Shown: piece by piece, positions 45,992 to 54,807 of the stretch | Numbering within the stretch: the first letter of the stretch is position 1 | Layout of the letters: each line of letters opens with the position of its first letter | NCBI GenBank assembly: GCA_035544895.1 | Contig: DASZZM010000081.1 | Span: forward strand, 62,001 to 126,000 | DNA: 64,000 nt | Source: JASLEW01 sp035544895 | GTDB lineage: Bacteria; Acidobacteriota; Thermoanaerobaculia; Multivoradales; UBA5704 | Direction: 5' to 3' | Made by a program: the position numbers and the translations under genes | Notes under the pieces: generated by a model | Databases searched by the model: none | What the model saw: the letters and a program-made list of their open reading frames with translations, nothing else | What the model was told of the DNA's origin: nothing

Positions 45992-46033
45992 CTTCGGGTT
46001 CCGCGCTTGCTCATCGATAAAAGGAGGTAAAAC

Positions 46034-47434
46034 GTGATCTATTGCAAACGAGGACCCCTGGCGGCGGCGGCATGTCTGGTCGTGGCGGCAGCGACGGCGG
46101 CCGGCGCCAAACCCTACCCGATGTCTGCCGGCAGCCTGTGCGGCGCGGCCCAGACCTGCGCGCAGGTCATCGATCGCTGGAACACGGCTTCCTGGAATGC
46201 CCTTGTCGACGATCAAATCAATACCCTCATGCCGAAGCTGGCGGCGGTGCGCTGGTATACCACCGAGGGTACGTGCACCGGCACACTGTGCAATGACCAG
46301 CTCAACAACGGCGGCGGCTCGTGTCCGGCGCTCAATACCGCAAACAGCCAGTTCTGCGGCGTTACCGACGAGCTCAGCAACGTCCTGCTGTCGTACTCCA
46401 TGGGGTCGGACCAGGGCCGCTACGAGGAGCTTCGCAACTTCACGGAGCTGCTGCGCCACCCTGCCGCCAACGGCCTGCAGTGCTGGAAGTTCTACGTCAA
46501 CGGCCGCAAGGCTTACGCCTCCTACGCCGACGTCTGCGTCTCGTCCGACAGCGCAGCCGACGCTTCGTTGCGGATCCTGGGCGCCTACGGGATCGCCTGC
46601 GCCAAGCAGTACGGCAAGGTGTGGAGCTTGGCCCAAGGCGGGCCGAACTATTGCGACGACTACACCCGCCAAGGCAACGCGATCCTGGGCCTGGGAACGC
46701 CCTCCCACGGCGAGGTCAAGATCCTGGCCAACGGCCACTACTTTCTTGCCAACGGCTACAACAACCAGGCCGGGGCCCCGACCGCGGCACAGTCCTTCCG
46801 GCCGGATTACTACGAGCTCCAGTTCCTTATGGACTTTGCCGACTACAGCCAGAGCTGCGTCTTGACGCAGGGCGTCACCGACCTCTTGACCGAGTACGGC
46901 GTCGCCATGGGAAGCGGCCACGTCCACCGCGGCAAGACGGGGCACTTCGACTCCAACGCGACGAACTATACCTGCGACGACCTCTGCTCGCCGCCCTACA
47001 TGGACAACATCGATACCTGGCGGGCGGTGCCGGCGCTCAGCGGGCTGCTCAATGTTCATCCCGACCGCGTCCCGCTCGGTCTGCGCAGCAACATCTTCGA
47101 CTACTGGTGGCAGAGCTATGGGGGTGGCGCCGGCGGACTCTACGGCGCGACCCAGCCCAAGCCTTTCGAGGTCTACTCGGACGGCGGCATCAAGTATAGC
47201 GAGGACAGCTACAAGACCCTTGGGATGTGGATTCCCCTCGGAGCGGTCTACGACGCCGCCTACACGGCCGCGGCAGTGCGCCACCTGGTCGACGACAAAT
47301 ACGACACCGCTCACGAGCGCTTCTGGGGGGCCGCGTACTTCGGCGGCTACTACAGTCAGTTCGCGCAACGTGCGATCGGCGCCGCCACCGGGCTCATCGA
47401 TCGGCACACGTGGGAGAACGGGCCCCCCCATTGA
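46034..47434 (+). CDS. Secreted GH8-like glycoside hydrolase
   Basis: A 466-residue secreted protein. GTG start with AAGGAGG upstream; the signal peptide ends near AAGAKP. Ten or more cysteines suggest disulfides. The pattern of helical segments, with MGSDQGRYEELRNFTELL, SSDSAADASLRILGAYGIAC, a PDYYELQFLMDF segment and LGMWIPLGAVYDAAYT, resembles the (alpha/alpha)6 barrel of GH8 endoglucanases, where an Asp in a TDADL-like motif is catalytic. This is a by-eye match; other (alpha/alpha)6 families are possible. The sigma54 promoter and adjoining activator suggest inducible secretion. Confidence 0.6.
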   Translation: MIYCKRGPLAAAACLVVAAATAAGAKPYPMSAGSLCGAAQTCAQVIDRWNTASWNALVDDQINTLMPKLAAVRWYTTEGTCTGTLCNDQLNNGGGSCPALNTANSQFCGVTDELSNVLLSYSMGSDQGRYEELRNFTELLRHPAANGLQCWKFYVNGRKAYASYADVCVSSDSAADASLRILGAYGIACAKQYGKVWSLAQGGPNYCDDYTRQGNAILGLGTPSHGEVKILANGHYFLANGYNNQAGAPTAAQSFRPDYYELQFLMDFADYSQSCVLTQGVTDLLTEYGVAMGSGHVHRGKTGHFDSNATNYTCDDLCSPPYMDNIDTWRAVPALSGLLNVHPDRVPLGLRSNIFDYWWQSYGGGAGGLYGATQPKPFEVYSDGGIKYSEDSYKTLGMWIPLGAVYDAAYTAAAVRHLVDDKYDTAHERFWGAAYFGGYYSQFAQRAIGAATGLIDRHTWENGPPH

Positions 47435-47464
47435 GCCGCTGAGCCGGTGCGGAGGTTCTCGGAG

Positions 47465-47488
47465 GCCGCCGGGTCCCGGCCCGGCGGC
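47465..47488. terminator. Perfect GC hairpin between convergent genes
   Basis: GCCGCCGGG pairs exactly with CCCGGCGGC around a 6-base loop TCCCGG, midway between two convergent stops. There is no T tract. The same stem and nearly the same loop recur inside dispersed repeat copies A and C, so it may be a portable termination module. Confidence 0.55.
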
Positions 47489-47505
47489 TCACTCCCCGCC
47501 AGGGC

Positions 47506-48360
47506 TCACTGCGCCGGCGGCGCTTGCAGCGGGTGCCACTTGCTGTCGTCGCCGGCGGGGCAGTCTGCCAGGGTCTGGGCGTTGCAGACGTCGACGGCAT
47601 AGACGGGATGGATCTCCCAGCTCGAGATGCGTTTGGGGTTGCGCGGATGGCCTTCGGTGCAGGGAGCGTGGCTGCCGTCGAAGAAGAGCTGCCCGGTAAA
47701 GCGGACCGGCACGTCCAGTCTGAGGGCCTTGGGGGTCCAGCCGTCGGGCCGCGAGTGCGGGCTCATCTCGGCGGTGATGCTCGAGCACTCGTCGCCGCCG
47801 GGGCTCTGGACCGTGACGATATGGATGTCGTTCGGCGGATTGCCCTTCTGTCCGCAGTTGACCGCCTCGCCGCTCTTGGTGTCGGAGTAGTGGGACTTCT
47901 CGATGAAGGTAACGTAGCGCACCCTCGTCCCTTCGCCGATGGACGTGCCGTCGCTGGTCTTCGCGATGTCGTGCAGGACGGAGCGGTCCGCCGGCAGGCG
48001 CTGGGCGCTGCCGAACGGGATGCCCGCGGCGGCGACCGCCGCCTGCAGGTTGACGAAATCGGCCTGTGTCACGGTGACGGGATCGCCGGTGGCGCAGAAG
48101 TTGTTCTTCGCGCGGTTCTGGGCGTGGTTCTGATCGTTGGAGGCAGTCTTGCCCTCGATGCCGCAGATCGAATCGATCGGGCGCTCGACGGCGATGGCGG
48201 CGAAGGGGAGCTGGCATCCCGCATCGAAGGGCTCCCCGTTCTGAGCCGCGAGGACGGCGGGCAGGCCGGCCAGCAGCAGGCCGATCAAGCCAAACCCAAG
48301 CGCCGAGCTGCGGGGCAAAGTCCCTGAATCGAAATGATGATTTCCTTGAGAGCTTCGCAT
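47506..48360 (-). CDS. Secreted cysteine-containing protein, unknown function
   Basis: A 284-residue protein with an N-terminal signal (residues about 20-38, LGFGLIGLLLAGLPAVLA) and eight Cys in the mature part. Distinctive segments are FCATGDPVTVTQADF, YVTFIEKSHYSDTKSGE and, near the C-terminus, RISSWEIHPVYAVDVC. The last resembles a recurrent WEIHPV motif in uncharacterised secreted proteins of soil bacteria, and a metal or nuclease role cannot be claimed. It converges on the GH8-like gene. The 163 bp upstream hold a TATACT-like -10 and a small AACGGC dyad, neither convincing. Confidence 0.7.
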   Translation of the reverse strand: MRSSQGNHHFDSGTLPRSSALGFGLIGLLLAGLPAVLAAQNGEPFDAGCQLPFAAIAVERPIDSICGIEGKTASNDQNHAQNRAKNNFCATGDPVTVTQADFVNLQAAVAAAGIPFGSAQRLPADRSVLHDIAKTSDGTSIGEGTRVRYVTFIEKSHYSDTKSGEAVNCGQKGNPPNDIHIVTVQSPGGDECSSITAEMSPHSRPDGWTPKALRLDVPVRFTGQLFFDGSHAPCTEGHPRNPKRISSWEIHPVYAVDVCNAQTLADCPAGDDSKWHPLQAPPAQ

Positions 48361-48523
48361 CTTGACCCTTTCTGTGTGCGGGCCTTCCGGCCCGGCTGGT
48401 CTCGCGCCGGCTGGCAGTGCGCGACGTGGATCTCGAAAGCGATTAGATTCCTAGTATAGCTTGAAAACGGCTGCCGTTCGGTCGTTCGCCGGGGGGCGAG
48501 CCTGGCGGCGTTTGCGGGCCCTC

Positions 48524-51500
48524 TCACTTGCCCAAAGCCGCCTGAACCCGTCCCAGGTTGCGCAAGCTGGTTTCCTCCTCGGCATAGTCGCAGACCTCCC
48601 GGGAGATCGTCAGGGCGCGTCGATAGCAGTCCTCCGCCGCGCTGTACGACCCTTGCAGCTCGTAGAGCCAACCAAGGCTGTTGCAGGTCCTGGCCCTCTC
48701 CGTGCCTTGCCGCAACGGCCAGCTCCGCTCGAAGGACTCCGCGGCTTCCCGCACGCGCCCCCTCTGCTCGAAGAGCTCGCCTAGGTTCCTGTGCACCTCT
48801 CCCTCCTCGACGGAGTCCTTCACCGCCCCGCAGACCGCAAGGGCAAGCCGGTAGTGTTTCTCGGCCTCCTCGAGCCTTCCCTCGCGCCGGCAGACATAGC
48901 CGAGCGAGTTGAGGGCCCTGGCCTGGCCGACCAGATCGCCCATTCTCTCGACCTTGGCCAGCCTTGCTTCAAAGGCCTGCCGTGCGCGCGGCCATTCCTC
49001 TCGATGCTGATAAACCCCACCGAGACTGTTCAGGGTCTCCGACTCCCCAACCGCATCCCCGAGCTCCTCCCTCCAGATATGCAAACTCTGCTGCAAGGCC
49101 TCGTCTGCCCTGGCCGGTTCGCCGAGGAGCTCGTAGACCATGCCGAGGTTGTACAAGGCCCTCGCTTCCTCGGAGCGGTCACTGAACGTCCTACAGATCT
49201 CGCGACTCTCTTCGTGACGGACCTTTGCCTCGGGCCACCTCCGCTGGCCTTGGTAGATCGTGCCCAGGCTGTTGAGCGTCTTGGCCCTCTCGATCCCGCT
49301 GCGGTCCTGCAGGCTGTCGAGAAAGAATCTCTCCGCGCTCTGCAAACCTCTCCGGAATTGACAGATGACGCCCAAGGCGTTGCGGATCGTTCCGGCGGCC
49401 TCGGGGGCCGGCGCGGCCGACGACAGAACGAGGTCGAGGAGCCGCTTGTAGAGCTCCTCGCCGTCCTGCAGATGGCCACGCCGTTGAAAGAAGTAGACCA
49501 TCGACCGCGAGAGCGCCACGACGGCACTCCAATTCCCATCTTGGGCCGCACGCTCGGCGGCGGCGTAGAGGTTGCGCCACTCGACCTCCGTCCAGTCCAG
49601 CATCGTCAGAATCTCGCTCGGCGCCGCTCCGCTCCGCTCGGCACGCTCCGTGTTCTCGCGCGACCGGCGGGAAAAGAAGTCGATGAAGCGTTGACGAAGA
49701 GCTGGAAACGATCCGTCGGCCCGCAGCCTCTGGTACGCGTACTCCTGGGTGAAACGGTGCATGCGGTACCGGAGCGGATCGACGTCTAGCTGCTGGCGGA
49801 CCAGCGCGAAGTCATGAAGCTGGTCTATCAGCGGCTGAGCATCGGATCTCGAGCACACCCACGTTGCGGCCTCCGCGGTAAACGTTTCGGGAAAGATTCC
49901 AAGCCCTACGAAGCCCTTTTTCGCCGGATCATCCAGCAGGCCGAACGACCAGTCCTGGCACTTCCATAATGAAGCGTGGCGCGGATTGAGCTGGATGAGA
50001 CTCGGGGGCGGCTCGACGCCGCCTTGCTCCGCCAACTGGTTCGCGATCTGTCTCAAGCTCCTCTGGCCCACCCATGCCGCGGCAAACTCGATCGCGAGCG
50101 GGATCTGCGCCGTCTGATCGATGATCCTCCGGAGATCGGCCTCCTGATCCGCGCTGAGCTTCCAGTCTCCTTCCCTCCTCAGCCGAGCGCGGGCAAGGAA
50201 AAGCTCCCTTGCCTCTGGCTCCGTCATGCCTTCGTCGAGATGGATCACTTGCTCGACACCTGCCAGGTTGACCGGGACCCTCCCGGTAACCAACAGGTGG
50301 ACCTTCAGGGTCTTGGCGAGAATCTCGCCGAGAAAAGAAGCTACTTCTTGACTGGCGACGGACTCGTAGTTGTCCAGAATCAGCAGCAGCCGCCGGTCGT
50401 GCAAATAGGACAGCAATCTCCCGCGCAGACCGTCGCCGCCTTTGATGCCCAAGACGATGCCAATCGCCTCGGCGACGGCTCCCGCCGATCTGGCCTTGCC
50501 ATCCAGGCTCACGGCGAACACATCGCCCCTGAAGCTCGCCGTGGCCTGTCTCCCGCATGCCATGGCCAGCCGGCTCTTGCCCATCCCCCCCGCGCCATGC
50601 AGAGTGACCAGGCGCGAGCCGCTGCCGTCAGGCGCTTTGAGCAAGTGGATAAGGATGCGCGCTTCGACTTCGGGACGCGGAATGTAAAGGTTGGGCTCGG
50701 TTCCTATCTCGCCTTCCGGGTTCGGTACGCTCGGCGCGCTGGTGTGCTGGAGGAGCTCGAACTGGTGGCGAATGTAGTTGATCAGGTTTTTCCGGACGCA
50801 GCGCTCGAACTGATCGGCTCCTTCATACTGCCAGAACAAACCCTCGGCGGGAAAACCCTCCTTGAGCTTCAAGACGAGGCGGAGCTGCTCTGCCTCTTCT
50901 GACGACTTCGGCCTGGAGGGCGCCTCGTTGAAAAAGATCATTATTTGTGGGCGTTGATTTGCCTTCCAGGCGGCGAAGGCGCGCCGGATCTCGTGCTCGG
51001 TACCGGATCCGGCATCCGAAACCGGCGTCCCGAATCTGGTCCAGAAGACTCCAATGAAGATATCGCAGTCTTCGATCCTCAAAACGCGATCGATCAGCCC
51101 TTGTGGGCCTTCAGGATGGAATCCAGCGTGAGCATCCGTCTGCCACCAGGACCTGATCAGCACCAGACCACGGTCTGCGGCGACGCTCTGGTTCAGCTCG
51201 TCGAACACTCCGTCGAGCATTCTGTGCTCCTCGATGACGTCGCCAGGCGAGGCTACTACGACCCGGAGGATACGCGTGCCGGTCGCCGGAACGTAGGCTC
51301 CGATGGCGGCCCTTACTGGCTCACAGGCGAAGAGATGGTGAGCACGCGCCGCCAGGTCGAGCTCGAGCCCGTGCGCCGCCACGTCCTCTCCGCAGCGCGT
51401 GAGCTCGGTGTCTCCGAGCAGGTCGCGAAAGCGCCAGGACGGCCCTGCCGGAGCGGACAGCTCCAGCGGCAGGCGGCAGCGCGCCGGCCGAGAGGAAAGA

Positions 51501-52801
51501 TTGACGGCGATGAGCCGGCGCTCTTCACCCATCGTCCACTGGAAGGCCACCACGCCCTCATGTCCGTGATCTTCGGCCCTCGCGGTCCGCGGTTCGATCT
51601 GGAGCCAGTCACCCTCGTGGAACACGCGATGACGCTGCTCTTGCAACAGGCGCCGATGGAAGCGTTCGGCGCGAGCATCGGTTGGCTCCGCTTGGCGGCG
51701 CCCCAATTGCACCGGAAGTCTCGTCCGGAGGCCCTCCATCTGGCCGTCGTGGTAGAGCCGCATGCCGGGAAGATTCAGCGCCAGCGTGGCGGCTGCCAGG
51801 CTGCGGTCCTGGTCGCCGAAGGCACTGGCCGCTCTCTGCTCGTCGTGGTTCTCGACGAAACGCACCAGGCGTCGCTGATAGTCGAGATTGGCGCGGAGGT
51901 GAGCACGCACCGCGGGCGCATCGTCGTTCAGCAGCCGATCGTAGAGACCTTTATCGTAGGTATAATCGAAACCGAGCTCCTGGAGCTTGGCCTCCAGCCC
52001 CCAATACGCCTCCGCGATCATCATAAAATCGGGCTGGCGGTCCTTGACCTTCTCGATCGCTTCTGACCAGAACTCGCTTCCCGGCGCTTCGAATTGCCCG
52101 CCCCAGGTGCGGAGAAATGAGTCGTGGATCAAGAGCATCGCCATGTCGCAGCGGACGCCGTCACAGCGGCTGGCGACGGCCTGGAGGGTATCGATCATGG
52201 CGCGGCGCGTCTCCAGCCGGCGGTGATCGAGTTGAACCGTATCGGTCCATGCGCTGAAATAGGGATCTCTGCCATGGGCGAAGACCCCCCCGGTATCCGC
52301 GGCGAAGTACGATTCTGGCTGCTCGTGAAGGCTGTTCTGGCTGCCCTGGACGAAGCGCTCGGGATGGCTCTCGATCCAGGGGTGGTCCCTTCCCAAGTGG
52401 TTGCCCACGAAATCGAGGATCAGCAGCATCCCGAGCCGGCGCAGGCGGCAGCGCAACGAGTCGAGGTCCTCCTCGGTTCCCAAGGCCGGATCCACCTGAT
52501 AACCGAAGATGGCGTAAGGAGAGCCAACCACGTCTTCAGGAGTAAAGTCCGGCAGCGCCCGACGATATTCGCTCTGAAGCGCGGGATCTCTTTGCGCAAT
52601 CTTGCGTCCGCTCGGACTTCGCTGCCACACACCCATGAGCCAGATGGCGTCGAAGCCAAGCTCGGCGAGTCCCATCAGCGCCGCGTAGGGGACGGTGCGC
52701 AATGTCATCCGTTGCCTGGCTTCGAAACCGAGGCGGCGCAGCCAAGCCCAGGTGTTGATCTGGTAGACGGCAGGAGAGCCACGCGGCTGCGCTGAAGCCA
52801 T
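48524..52801 (-). CDS. GH13 alpha-amylase / DUF4062 / STAND NTPase / TPR fusion protein
   Basis: One uninterrupted 1425-residue polypeptide. Residues 1-495 are a GH13 barrel plus beta domain with all four conserved regions: DFVGNH (130-135), DGVRCD with the nucleophile D219, IAEAYWG with the acid E264, and FVENHD (315-320). Residues about 509-630 are DUF4062 (RVVVASPGDVIEEH, CDIFIGVFWTRFGTP). About 705-900 are a STAND/NB-ARC-like NTPase with Walker A GAGGMGKS (736-743), Walker B LLLILDN (805-811) and IPLAIEFAA. A winged-helix-like part follows, then at least six TPRs (about 1090-1420). No signal peptide. The ATG at 52801 is six bases after TATAAT; the frame continues upstream but is meaningless there. 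No start codon would give an intact separate DUF4062 protein. Function is unknown; sensing or defence is inferred from STAND relatives. Confidence 0.93.
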   Translation of the reverse strand: MASAQPRGSPAVYQINTWAWLRRLGFEARQRMTLRTVPYAALMGLAELGFDAIWLMGVWQRSPSGRKIAQRDPALQSEYRRALPDFTPEDVVGSPYAIFGYQVDPALGTEEDLDSLRCRLRRLGMLLILDFVGNHLGRDHPWIESHPERFVQGSQNSLHEQPESYFAADTGGVFAHGRDPYFSAWTDTVQLDHRRLETRRAMIDTLQAVASRCDGVRCDMAMLLIHDSFLRTWGGQFEAPGSEFWSEAIEKVKDRQPDFMMIAEAYWGLEAKLQELGFDYTYDKGLYDRLLNDDAPAVRAHLRANLDYQRRLVRFVENHDEQRAASAFGDQDRSLAAATLALNLPGMRLYHDGQMEGLRTRLPVQLGRRQAEPTDARAERFHRRLLQEQRHRVFHEGDWLQIEPRTARAEDHGHEGVVAFQWTMGEERRLIAVNLSSRPARCRLPLELSAPAGPSWRFRDLLGDTELTRCGEDVAAHGLELDLAARAHHLFACEPVRAAIGAYVPATGTRILRVVVASPGDVIEEHRMLDGVFDELNQSVAADRGLVLIRSWWQTDAHAGFHPEGPQGLIDRVLRIEDCDIFIGVFWTRFGTPVSDAGSGTEHEIRRAFAAWKANQRPQIMIFFNEAPSRPKSSEEAEQLRLVLKLKEGFPAEGLFWQYEGADQFERCVRKNLINYIRHQFELLQHTSAPSVPNPEGEIGTEPNLYIPRPEVEARILIHLLKAPDGSGSRLVTLHGAGGMGKSRLAMACGRQATASFRGDVFAVSLDGKARSAGAVAEAIGIVLGIKGGDGLRGRLLSYLHDRRLLLILDNYESVASQEVASFLGEILAKTLKVHLLVTGRVPVNLAGVEQVIHLDEGMTEPEARELFLARARLRREGDWKLSADQEADLRRIIDQTAQIPLAIEFAAAWVGQRSLRQIANQLAEQGGVEPPPSLIQLNPRHASLWKCQDWSFGLLDDPAKKGFVGLGIFPETFTAEAATWVCSRSDAQPLIDQLHDFALVRQQLDVDPLRYRMHRFTQEYAYQRLRADGSFPALRQRFIDFFSRRSRENTERAERSGAAPSEILTMLDWTEVEWRNLYAAAERAAQDGNWSAVVALSRSMVYFFQRRGHLQDGEELYKRLLDLVLSSAAPAPEAAGTIRNALGVICQFRRGLQSAERFFLDSLQDRSGIERAKTLNSLGTIYQGQRRWPEAKVRHEESREICRTFSDRSEEARALYNLGMVYELLGEPARADEALQQSLHIWREELGDAVGESETLNSLGGVYQHREEWPRARQAFEARLAKVERMGDLVGQARALNSLGYVCRREGRLEEAEKHYRLALAVCGAVKDSVEEGEVHRNLGELFEQRGRVREAAESFERSWPLRQGTERARTCNSLGWLYELQGSYSAAEDCYRRALTISREVCDYAEEETSLRNLGRVQAALGK

Positions 52802-52807
52802 GCAAGA

Positions 52808-52813
52808 ATTATA
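52808..52813 (-). promoter_or_regulatory. -10 element giving a leaderless transcript
   Basis: A perfect TATAAT on the minus strand ends six bases before the ATG of the fusion gene, so transcription should begin at or next to the A of the start codon. No ribosome-binding site is present, and no clear -35 is seen. Confidence 0.55.
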
Positions 52814-52912
52814 AAACGATCTCAATTCTAGAGCACGCAATCTGAGACCGGGCCGCGGCCTGCACAGGCTTCGCTTTCCTGCCGCGGCGGGGTAGAGTCG
52901 GGCCACCAGACG

Positions 52913-53788
52913 ATGGAACAGTCCTCTGTGGGATCCCTCGTGGGGCGCTGGAGGCCCTGGCTGCTGGCCGGCGGGGCCCTGCTCCTGCTGGCCGTGCTCG
53001 TCGCGGTGATGCGCGCCTCGTCCGCCGAGACTCTCGAGCTCGTGGGCGTGGTCGAGCGCAAGAACGTCGAGCTGCTGGCGCCGGTGGCGGAGGAAGTCGT
53101 GGAGAGGCCGGTCCCCATCGGGCGGGCGGTCAATCGCGGCCAGATCGTCGTGAGGCTCAACAGCGAGGTTGCGGAGCTGGAGCTCAAGGCCGCCGAAGCT
53201 TCCCGCTCCGCTGCCGAGGCAGGTCTCTCGGCGGCGCAGCAAGACTTCGCTCGGGTGGCGGGCCTGGCGCGGGCGCGTATCTCCACGGGACATGACCTGG
53301 ACGTCGCCCGGCGCAACCGGGACGAGGCCGAGGCGGTGCTGGCGGAGCGCGGCGCCCGTGTCGCCCAGGCCCGCAAACGGCTCAAGGACATGACGGTGGT
53401 GAGCACGGTCGACGGAGTGCTGGACCAGCTTCCCTACGAAGTCGGAGAGCGCGTCGCGGCGGGCAACGTGCTGGCGGTCGTCCTGGCGCGGGACAATCCA
53501 TGGGTCCGGGTCTGGCTGCCGGCGCGCGCCGTGGCGCGTGTGCGTGCCGGCGGCGCCGCGAAGGTCAGGGTCGAGGGGCTCGAAGGCGCGTTCCAGGGAC
53601 GCTTCGAGGACATCGGGCGCACGCCCGAGTTCACCCCCCACTTCGCCCTGACCGAGCGCGAGCGCGCGCACCTGGTCTACCAGTCGCGGGTCGTCATCCT
53701 GGGCGCGCCCGTCGATCTGCGTCCAGGCGTGCCCGCCACCGTCACGGTCCCGCTTTCCCAGCCGGCCCTGCAACCTGCTCCGCGATGA
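52913..53788 (+). CDS. HlyD-family membrane fusion protein
   Basis: A 291-residue periplasmic adaptor for an efflux pump. One N-terminal membrane helix (residues 16-33) is followed by a biotinyl-lipoyl-like half (RKNVELLAPVAEEVVERPV, GRAVNRGQIVVRL), a helical hairpin of about 80 residues rich in Ala, Glu and Arg, the second half (VVSTVDGVLDQLPYEVGERV) and a beta-barrel. Its TGA overlaps the ATG of the ATPase gene. It is divergent from the large fusion gene, with a 111-bp gap. Confidence 0.93.
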   Translation: MEQSSVGSLVGRWRPWLLAGGALLLLAVLVAVMRASSAETLELVGVVERKNVELLAPVAEEVVERPVPIGRAVNRGQIVVRLNSEVAELELKAAEASRSAAEAGLSAAQQDFARVAGLARARISTGHDLDVARRNRDEAEAVLAERGARVAQARKRLKDMTVVSTVDGVLDQLPYEVGERVAAGNVLAVVLARDNPWVRVWLPARAVARVRAGGAAKVRVEGLEGAFQGRFEDIGRTPEFTPHFALTERERAHLVYQSRVVILGAPVDLRPGVPATVTVPLSQPALQPAPR

Positions 53789-54807
53789 CGGCGCCGCTGC
53801 GTATCCCGGAACCGCCGGTCATCAGCCTGTTCGGGCTCACCCGCGTCTTCGGCACCAGGGTCGCCGTGGATCGGCTCCACCTCGAGGTCTACCGCGGACA
53901 GGTATTCGGCTTCCTGGGACCCAACGGCGCCGGCAAGTCGACCCTAATGCGGATGATCGTCGGCGCGATGTCGCCATCCGCCGGCCGTGCCACGGTGCTG
54001 GGTCTCGAGCTGCCCGGGCAGGCCGAGCTGCTGCGCGAGCGCATCGGCTACATGCCGCAGGCGTTCTCGCTCTACGCCGAGCTCTCCGTCGAGGAAAACC
54101 TCAGCTTCGCGGCCGAGATCTTCAGCCTCGGCGGCCGCGACCGCCAGGAGCGCCAGCGGCGGATCGAGGGGGCGCTCACGGATTACGGCCTCGCGGAGCG
54201 GCGCGGCGAGCGCGCGGCAGGCCTCTCGGGCGGCTGGAAGCAACGCCTGTCGCTCGCCGTCGCCACCATCCACCAGCCGCAGCTCCTGGTCCTCGACGAG
54301 CCGACCGCCGGGATCGATCCAGAGCAGCGCCGCTTGCTCTGGGACCAGCTGTTCGACATGGCCGCGCAGGGGGTGACACTGCTCGTCTCGACGCATGCCA
54401 TGGACGAGGCCGCGCGCTGCCACCGGCTGTGCATGATGCGGCGGGGCAAAATCGTGGCCGTGGGCTCTCCGTCTTCCCTCTGCGCGCGGCTCGCCGGGCG
54501 GGCGTTCGACATCCGCGGCAGCTCTCCCGGCGATGCCGTGCAGGCCTTGCGCGGGTGGCCCGAGGTGGCGTCGATCACCCAGCTCGGCGAGGCCGTCCAC
54601 GTGCTGCTCGCCGCCGAGCAGCCCGCTCCCGAGCGCACGGCCGCCCTGCTCGCCTTCCACCTCGCGGCCGGCGGTCTGACCAGCACCTCGGTGACGCCGG
54701 CCCCCGCGAACCTCGAGGACGTATTCGTCGCCGCATCCCAGGGGGAGGGGCTGCAAGAGTCTCGACCCTCGACCTCGGGCTCGCCCGCTCCGTTGGGATC
54801 GCCTTGA
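53785..54807 (+). CDS. ABC transporter ATP-binding protein
   Basis: A 340-residue ATPase of a drug or polymer efflux system (ABC-2 type). Walker A GPNGAGKST, Q-loop MPQAFSLY, signature LSGGWKQRLSLA, Walker B LLVLDEPTAGID and switch STHAMDEA are intact. The C-terminal 100 residues are the extension common to ABC-2 exporters (NLEDVFVAASQ). ATG at 53785 overlaps the previous stop by 4 bp, and its own stop overlaps the permease start, so the three genes form one exporter operon. Confidence 0.96.
   Translation: MTAPLRIPEPPVISLFGLTRVFGTRVAVDRLHLEVYRGQVFGFLGPNGAGKSTLMRMIVGAMSPSAGRATVLGLELPGQAELLRERIGYMPQAFSLYAELSVEENLSFAAEIFSLGGRDRQERQRRIEGALTDYGLAERRGERAAGLSGGWKQRLSLAVATIHQPQLLVLDEPTAGIDPEQRRLLWDQLFDMAAQGVTLLVSTHAMDEAARCHRLCMMRRGKIVAVGSPSSLCARLAGRAFDIRGSSPGDAVQALRGWPEVASITQLGEAVHVLLAAEQPAPERTAALLAFHLAAGGLTSTSVTPAPANLEDVFVAASQGEGLQESRPSTSGSPAPLGSP

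Noticed and set aside
48453..48478. TATACT with a nearby AACGGC/GCCGTT dyad upstream of the Cys-containing secreted protein gene.
   Set aside because: No -35 at a usable distance and a very short dyad; too weak to call a promoter.
52802..53773. The reading frame of the large fusion gene continues about 970 bp upstream.
   Set aside because: This part overlaps the well-supported HlyD-type gene on the other strand, is an arbitrary Arg/His/Asp-rich translation, and the GH13 domain begins immediately after the ATG at 52801.
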